Shown here: one piece after another, positions 58,486-64,000 of the stretch | Layout: every line of letters begins with the position of its first letter | How positions within the stretch are numbered: the first letter of the stretch is position 1 | Assembly: GCA_029204225.1 (NCBI GenBank) | Contig: CM055113.1 | Coordinates: 29,350,303-29,414,302, forward strand | Direction: 5' to 3' | Length of the DNA: 64,000 nucleotides | From: Diphasiastrum complanatum | Taxonomy: Eukaryota > Streptophyta > Lycopodiopsida > Lycopodiales > Lycopodiaceae | The notes under the pieces: model-generated | What the model saw: only the letters and a program-made list of their open reading frames with translations | What the model was told of the DNA's origin: nothing | The model's database searches: none | Translations under genes and position numbers: made by a program

Positions 58486-59561
58486 AGATTGTCAACCTCC
58501 AATTACTCAATTTGGAAGGTTAGGATGGAATATGTCTTAATTCTACAAGATGTGATGGATATTGTACTTGGTATTGAAGAACCACAAATTCCTCAAGAAA
58601 TTCCAAAGTACAAAAAGAGAGCTAGGATGGTGCTACATTATATTAACATGAATGTCTCAAATGACATCTTAAGAGAAATTGGTGCTTGTACTAATGCCAA
58701 AGATGCTTGGGATACTCTCAAGTCTATCTATGAGGCAAAGAATACTTCTAGACTTCTAACACTAAGAAACCAAATTTTTCAAAGTGTAAAGAGAAGTGAT
58801 GAATGTGCTTCAGCTTATGTAATGAGAGTTAAAGACCTCCATAGAGAATTGTCATGCATAGGAGACTCCATCAACCAAAATGAACTTGTTCAAGTCATAC
58901 TTAATGGGTTAAAGGAGGAATATGACAACCTTGTTCAGAGTTATGCCATTAAGGAGGAGCTACCAAGTTTGGAAGCACTCCAGAGTGTGCTCATTTCTGA
59001 AGAATCAAGACAAGAGTATAAACTCTTGAAAATGGAAAGACTGTCTCTCAACATTGATGGTAAAGCCCTCTTTACCAAAGACAAGCACAAGTCAAGAAGT
59101 AAGAATCAACACCAACCCTTTTCCAGCAAGAACAATCTTATTTCCAAGGAGAAAGGAGAAGAGGATGAGTTCTCTCAAGCTTTCACATCCAAGAAGAAGA
59201 AGAAAAACATAAAGTGTTTCTTTTGTGGCAAGAAGGGGCATTATGCCACCAATTGCTTCAAGAAGAAGAGTCAATTCAAGCAAGCCAACATTTCCAATGA
59301 AGAGAAGGAAGATGCTCATGCAAGTGATGGAGAGGGATCTCTTATGGTCTCGAGTTTTTCTTCATCACCTTTCAAGAAGGATGGTTCGTGGTACATCGAC
59401 AATGGAGCTTCTTCACATTTGTGTAGCTCCAAGCATACTTTTTCATCCATGACACCTTATGAAGGAGCCAAGAAGTCCATCTACACAGCAAATGATCATG
59501 AGTGTGCTATTGAAGGCATAGGGACCATTCCCTTAAAGCTTTCATCATCAAAAGTTTTTTC
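58486..59561 (+). pseudogene. Gag and protease of the D-like Copia element
   Basis: An open frame of about 355 residues (TTG at 58489, with no ATG in frame just upstream, probably because of a shift near 58475) begins TSNYSIWKVRMEYVLILQD. It continues through NELVQVILNGL and a Lys-rich linker to the zinc knuckle CFFCGKKGHYATNC near residue 245. It ends in the protease region with WYIDNGASSH, where the catalytic motif DSG has become DNG. Homology stops at LKLSSSKV (about 59555), where an A/T-rich palindrome begins. Confidence 0.87.
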
Positions 59562-59730
59562 TGCCCGAGAAAAAAATCAAAAAAAAAAAAATTTGCCCAA
59601 AAAAATTCGTAAAAAAATATTTTGATTTTTTTCTCGGGCACTGCCCAAGAAAAAAATCGAAAAAAAAAAAAGAAAATTTGCCCAAAATAAATTTTAAAAA
59701 AAAAAAAATTTCGAAATTTTTTTCCAAAGC
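59562..59730. repeat. A/T-rich palindromic insertion
   Basis: A 21-bp perfect inverted repeat (tgcccgagaaaaaaatcaaaa at 59562-59582 and its complement at 59620-59640) encloses 37 nt. A second, imperfect tgcccaagaaaaaaatc copy starts at 59642. The rest is poly-A and poly-T with tttgccc words. Confidence 0.85.
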
Positions 59731-59885
59731 AAATTTTTGACAAATTGACTCATAAGTGGCCTTTAATGAGTCTCGTGACTCCTTGGCCAAAGTACAAGAG
59801 GCTACCTCTCTTAGAAGCTCATTGCTTACATTCATATTAATGCAACGTAGAGTAAGATTTATCTTCTTCTTGTACCTTTGCAACT
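59731..59885 (-). pseudogene. Copia gag scrap on the minus strand
   Basis: The minus-strand frame gives CINMNVSNELLREVASC and KATYES, the centre of a B/D/E-type gag. It is about 50 residues long and opposite in orientation to the gag at 58486-59561, on the other side of the palindrome. Confidence 0.75.
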
Positions 59886-61150
59886 CTTGTCAACCTTGAG
59901 TATAATAAAGCCTAAAAAGTTGTTTCCACACATGTGGAAGCTATTTTCCCCGTTGAAGAATAGGCCTAGGTAATGGTCTCAAGCAATGTGATAATGGTCT
60001 CAAGCCCCTGAGCATACACAAAATCCTGAACGATAGATTATGTGCTTGCCAATTTGTCAACATTCAAATGAAGATCTATAACATCCAAACATAGTAGAAT
60101 TGCTACCTTTGTAGTCTTGATTATGTCATCAAAGCATAAAATGATACCTGAATAGATATAAAGTGAAAAGACTGGGATGAAGGGCGAGCAAATGACTGGG
60201 ATGAAGGGCGAGCGGGTGCTCAAGATGCTCACTTTTGTCATGGAACTGCTCGCTGAGAAATGCTCGCCAAAAATCATCCGTCTGAATATAATAGACAAAT
60301 CCTCCCAAGTTCCATTAACAAGAAAACAAAGGAGGAAACTACCATAATAGCTATTATACAAGATTAGTTTTGAAAATATTGAAGCAAAGATATTTGAGAT
60401 TATTGATTTTGAAACTACTGGTTTTTTATAGTAGACCATGATCAAAATAGTAAACTAGAAATCATAACCAACAAACCAAATTAATAAAAGATGCAAATGA
60501 GAATTTTGATCTACTTATGAAAAAAAATATAGAATTACCAAAACCATTTGTTATTTTGATGGTAGATCCTAATGATGTTGGAAAAAACCATCAAACAATC
60601 ATATATGTTAAAAAATTTGAAATTTTTGGTTGGGCTAATGATTTAATAGATTCATAAAATTACCATTTTTCTTGAGAAATTTGATAGGTGAGGTCAAAGA
60701 AGATAATATGGCATAAAAAAGTATAAACCAAGATTTCAAGACATTGAGGTCATCAACAAAGAGCCTTTTGAATCATATTTCACCTATGCTACTAATAAGA
60801 GAAGCTTAACACCATCTCACTAGATGTAAACAATGAAAATGAGCCTATGAAAATCACTCTTTTGGTTTATTAAAATAATTTTCAGAGACCATAGAGATTG
60901 AAATCTATATGTAGATCCATATGAAGTGTAAGAAACCATAAACAAATGAAGCAATGAATAACACTTAGCCCCTTCACAATTCACAATAACATTCCAGATC
61001 TTGATCACTGATAATGAGATGTATGAACTGCTGATTTATACTAAGTAATCAGGTCTTCAAATTCGACTGCCAGTTGGTCAGAGTCTGTTGGCATTCATCC
61101 AGTTCCTTCTCAGAAATTGATTGTTGATAAGCGATAAAAATTGGTCGTAA
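59886..61150. other. No recognised gene
   Basis: AT-rich. The unit gactgggatgaagggcgagc is present twice at about 60169-60211. A 135-residue minus-strand frame (60038-60445) has hydrophobic stretches but no recognisable family and is probably chance. Confidence 0.35.
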
Positions 61151-63045
61151 ACAGTCTGTCTGCACATCCAAACACACGTACGTATGATAGATTAGGCTTT
61201 CTACCTATCCACATTTCGTACGGTGTCTTATTTTCTAGCGCTATCATTGTTGATGTGTTCTGTAGGTGTACAACTACAGCTATTGCCTCAGTCCATAATT
61301 GACTTGGCAATTGAACCTATGCCATCATGCATTTGGCTCCTTTGACTGCGTCATGTTTTTTCATTCTACGACACCATTATATTCTGGTGTGTACGCAGGA
61401 GTGAACTGATGCTGAATCCCTTGTTCTTGGCAGAATTTTAAAAATTCTTTGCTCTTATACTCACCTCCATTGTCAGATCTGATGATCTGAATCTTCTTTG
61501 AGGTGTGTCGCTCTGCAAATGCCACGACCTTCTTGAAGGAATAAAACACTTCAGATTTCTTCTTTAGGTAGTAGATCGTAGTCATGGGGCTGTAATCATC
61601 TATGACTTCTAGGAAATACCTCGATCTTGAGAGCGAATCCATTTTCATTTGTCCACAGACATTTGAGTGGACGAGCTCAAGAACTTCTTTGGCTCTTCTT
61701 CCCTCATGTGTGAATGGATTTCGATGTTGTTTGCCTTTTTGACAGGCTTCACAGAACTCAGTATCAGGTCTTGATATCTTTAGACCTGTGACTATGTCTT
61801 TCTTACACATGTCATACAAGTTCCTCATGTTCAGATGATACATTCTCCTATGCTATCAGATTATCTTGGCTCGATAGAGGTTTCTCTCTCTGCATCCAAC
61901 CGTCAACAATTTGTTTGTAGTTTTTTCGATCATGCGACATGTATTGCCATCAAACAAAACTCAAATTACAAGATCTGCCATCTTGGAGACTGATAGCAGA
62001 TCTTTTCTCAATGAAGGCACGTAGAGTGCTCCTAGAAGCTTTGCTTGACCTGACAGTGTTTGCAGCTGTAGAGTCCTGATGCCTTTGACATCGTGTCTGC
62101 TCCCATCACCTAGAATCACCGCTCTGTTATTTTTGAGTTCTCTGAAGTCTATCAAGATTTTCTTGTTGCAGGTGATATGTGATGTTGCTCCTGAATCAAT
62201 GACTACATCGTAGTCTTGTTCAGTGTAGCTCATTGAAGCTTCATCAAGTATTGTGAAGGCTTCATCACCTCTATCTGCCTCTTTGGATGACTTTGCAATA
62301 TTTGTTTTCTCATCCTTGTTCTTTCTTTTTGGGTTGAATTTGCAATGCATACTGTCTCTTCTTCTTGTAGTGCATGCAAGGTATTGCTGGATTGAACCAA
62401 CATTTGTTGGCTGTATGGCCTGGTTTGTGACAGTGATCATAGGAAGAAGATTGTTGATTCGAGAACTTCGTCTTGTCAAATCTGGGTTTGTTCTTGTTTT
62501 TCTTCCTTCCTTAGTTGTTGAGAGCTCTGTCTTGGTCACTGCTTCCTTCTCCTTCATCCCTCATTAGTCTCTCATCATCGACAAGACTAATTGCTTTGTC
62601 GAATGTCATATCTGGTAGACTCAGTATGGGCATTCTCAACGGCTGATAGGACGTAGGTAGAGACTTCATGAAGAACATCAGCTGTTGTGGTGCTGAGACC
62701 TAGTGCTCCTGTTCTGATGCAGCGAATTGCTGGTTGTCATCCCATCGTATGTACTGTAGCTGATTGTGAAGATGCATCACTGAAGCTGTAGTCCTCACTT
62801 CGTACTTCTGTTTTAATCTTTCTCATGTTGCATGGCTGTTTTCGCAGTCTTCAATCTGCATGAGTATATTGATGGATGAAATGATGACCGCCATTGCACG
62901 CTCATCCTTTTTTATCCATTCAGCTCTCCTCAGCTCTCCCTCTGAAGGCTGCACCTCTGAGAGTTCGGTCACCGACCAGATGCCTTCGTCCTTCAGAAGT
63001 GTTTTGATTTTGAATTTCTATATCTTGTAGTTTGTGCCATCAAAT
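61151..63045 (-). pseudogene. Copia family C gag, protease and integrase
   Basis: Right to left on the minus strand: gag N-terminus (IWSVTELSEVQP near 62970), MKSLPTSYQPLRMPI, a decayed pair of zinc knuckles (about 62340-62450) and protease VVIDSGATSHITC (about 62180-62220). Pre-integrase FCEACQKGKQHR (about 61740) and integrase with VHSNVCGQ, RSDNGGEY and an NGVVE segment (61361-61700) follow, ending at FGCA near 61155. Stops and shifts occur in gag, near 61860 and near 61340. In VHSNV the first catalytic Asp is replaced by Asn. Confidence 0.85.
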
Positions 63046-64000
63046 GGATGTGCGACATTATATTACCACGATCTACTACCTAAAGAAGAAATCTGAAGTG
63101 TTTGATTCTTTCAAGAAGTTCTTGACATTTGCAGAGCGACACACCTCAAAGAAGATTCAGATCATCAGATCTGACAATGGAGGTGAATACAAAAGGAAGG
63201 AATTTTCAAGATTCTGCCAAGAATAGGGAATGGAATGCCAATTCATCCCTGCATACACACCAGAATATAACGGTGTCGCAGAAAGAAAAAACAGAATGCT
63301 AGTTGAAGGAGCCAGATGCATGATGGCACAAGTTCGATTGCCAAGTCAATTCTGGGCTGAGGCAATAGCTATAGCAGTATACCTACAGAACAGATCCACA
63401 ATGATAAAACACCATACAAAATGTGGATAGGTAGAAAGCCTGATCTATCAAACGTACGTGTTTTTGGATGTGCAACATGCAGGCACATTCCAAAAGAAAA
63501 AAGAAATAAGCTCAATGACAAATCAGAGCAAACAATCATGGTTGGGTACTCAAACGGATCACAAGTTTACAGACTCTACGATTCAACCACAAAAAAAGTT
63601 GTTTTGAGCAGAGATGTGAAGTTTGATGAGTCCGCATACCCTGGACTGAAAGACGAAAGAGACCATGAGATCTTCACATTGCTGCCAATTCAAGAGGAAG
63701 ATAAAAAACGGAAGAGGAAGAATAGAGGATGGCAGGTATACCCTACCAAAACCTCATCGGTAGTCTGATGTACCTTATAGTTTGTACCAAACCCAATCTA
63801 GCTTTCTCTGTTTATGCCTTAAGCAAATTCTCTTCCAATCTTGGCATGGCACATTGGCAAATGGCAAATCGAATCCTACAGTATCTAAAGGGTACCCAGA
63901 ATATGGGATTAACCTACAGAACGGAAAATGAAAGAAAAAGATTCGAGCTTCACCACTACAGTGATGCAACCTGGGCGAGAGAACAAGTCCATAACTGGAG
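63046..64000 (+). pseudogene. Copia family C integrase joined to RNase H, runs off the window
   Basis: The integrase core starts mid-domain (TTIYYLKKKSEVFDSF) with RSDNGGEY and NGVAERKN, then FGCATCRHIPKEKRN and SRDVKFDES. A stop near 63225 and a shift near 63410 occur. At about 63728 sequence jumps from the linker after integrase to the end of reverse transcriptase (SLMYLIVCTKPNLAFSV), then LQYLKGTQNMGLTY and the RNase H start YSDATWA. Most of the reverse transcriptase is therefore deleted. Confidence 0.83.

Noticed and set aside
59507-59883. Phe/Lys-rich frames around 59.6 kb
   Set aside because: They are translations of poly-A/poly-T tracts in the palindromic insertion.
60038-60445. 135-residue minus-strand frame with hydrophobic segments
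   Set aside because: No family resemblance, AT-rich surroundings and an internal short repeat. Probably chance.

Overview
The window is nuclear DNA of a land plant, and almost all of it is retrotransposon sequence. One ordinary host gene can be fully supported: a seven-exon acid invertase (beta-fructofuranosidase) of vacuolar type at 44137-48538 on the plus strand. It has a 9-nt mini-exon, plant-type GT-AG introns and an N-terminal membrane anchor. The species cannot be named from this sequence. The degree of repeat nesting points to a large vascular-plant genome.

Layout. 1-5.5 kb: remnants of several LTR elements, including a degenerate Copia integrase cut by an LTR, and the 3' end of a minus-strand Ty3/gypsy element. 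5514-11589: a structurally complete Copia element (B) with 681-bp LTRs and a TGGAT target duplication, inserted in the gypsy element. Its protease is broken by a deletion. 11.6-18.1 kb: the rest of the gypsy element, interleaved with rearranged pieces of a second Copia family (called C here). 18.1-24.4 kb: a gypsy LTR and gag fused to a family C gag, which is interrupted by an internally deleted Copia element (D, 20435-23664, TSD GTCCC). 24.4-32.2 kb: mostly unrecognised, AT-rich sequence with a 362-bp foldback at 31226-31587. 32.2-34.6 kb: a Copia pseudogene whose reverse transcriptase switches to a gypsy reverse transcriptase. 34918-42492: an old non-autonomous LTR element on the minus strand (TSD GGTAG). 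Inside it lies a young copy of the same family on the plus strand (36024-41105, TSD CAGCC) whose 1245-bp LTRs look identical. 42.5-48.5 kb: invertase upstream region and gene. 48.5-64 kb: a relic resembling a DUF7869-type DDE-like transposase domain, gypsy and Copia fragments, a minus-strand Copia element (E) with its 5' LTR, a D-like copy broken by an A/T-rich palindrome, and two oppositely oriented family C fragments meeting at about 63045.

The retroelements do not form a cooperating system. They are successive insertions, deletions and fusions. Points worth following are the non-autonomous element family (hairpin modules after the primer-binding site, GGCGCC clusters in the LTR), two Copia/gypsy chimeras, the foldback, the transposase relic, and a CACACGTGTG palindrome shared by several families. 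Boundaries were read by eye. Those backed by target duplications are firm, the others approximate.
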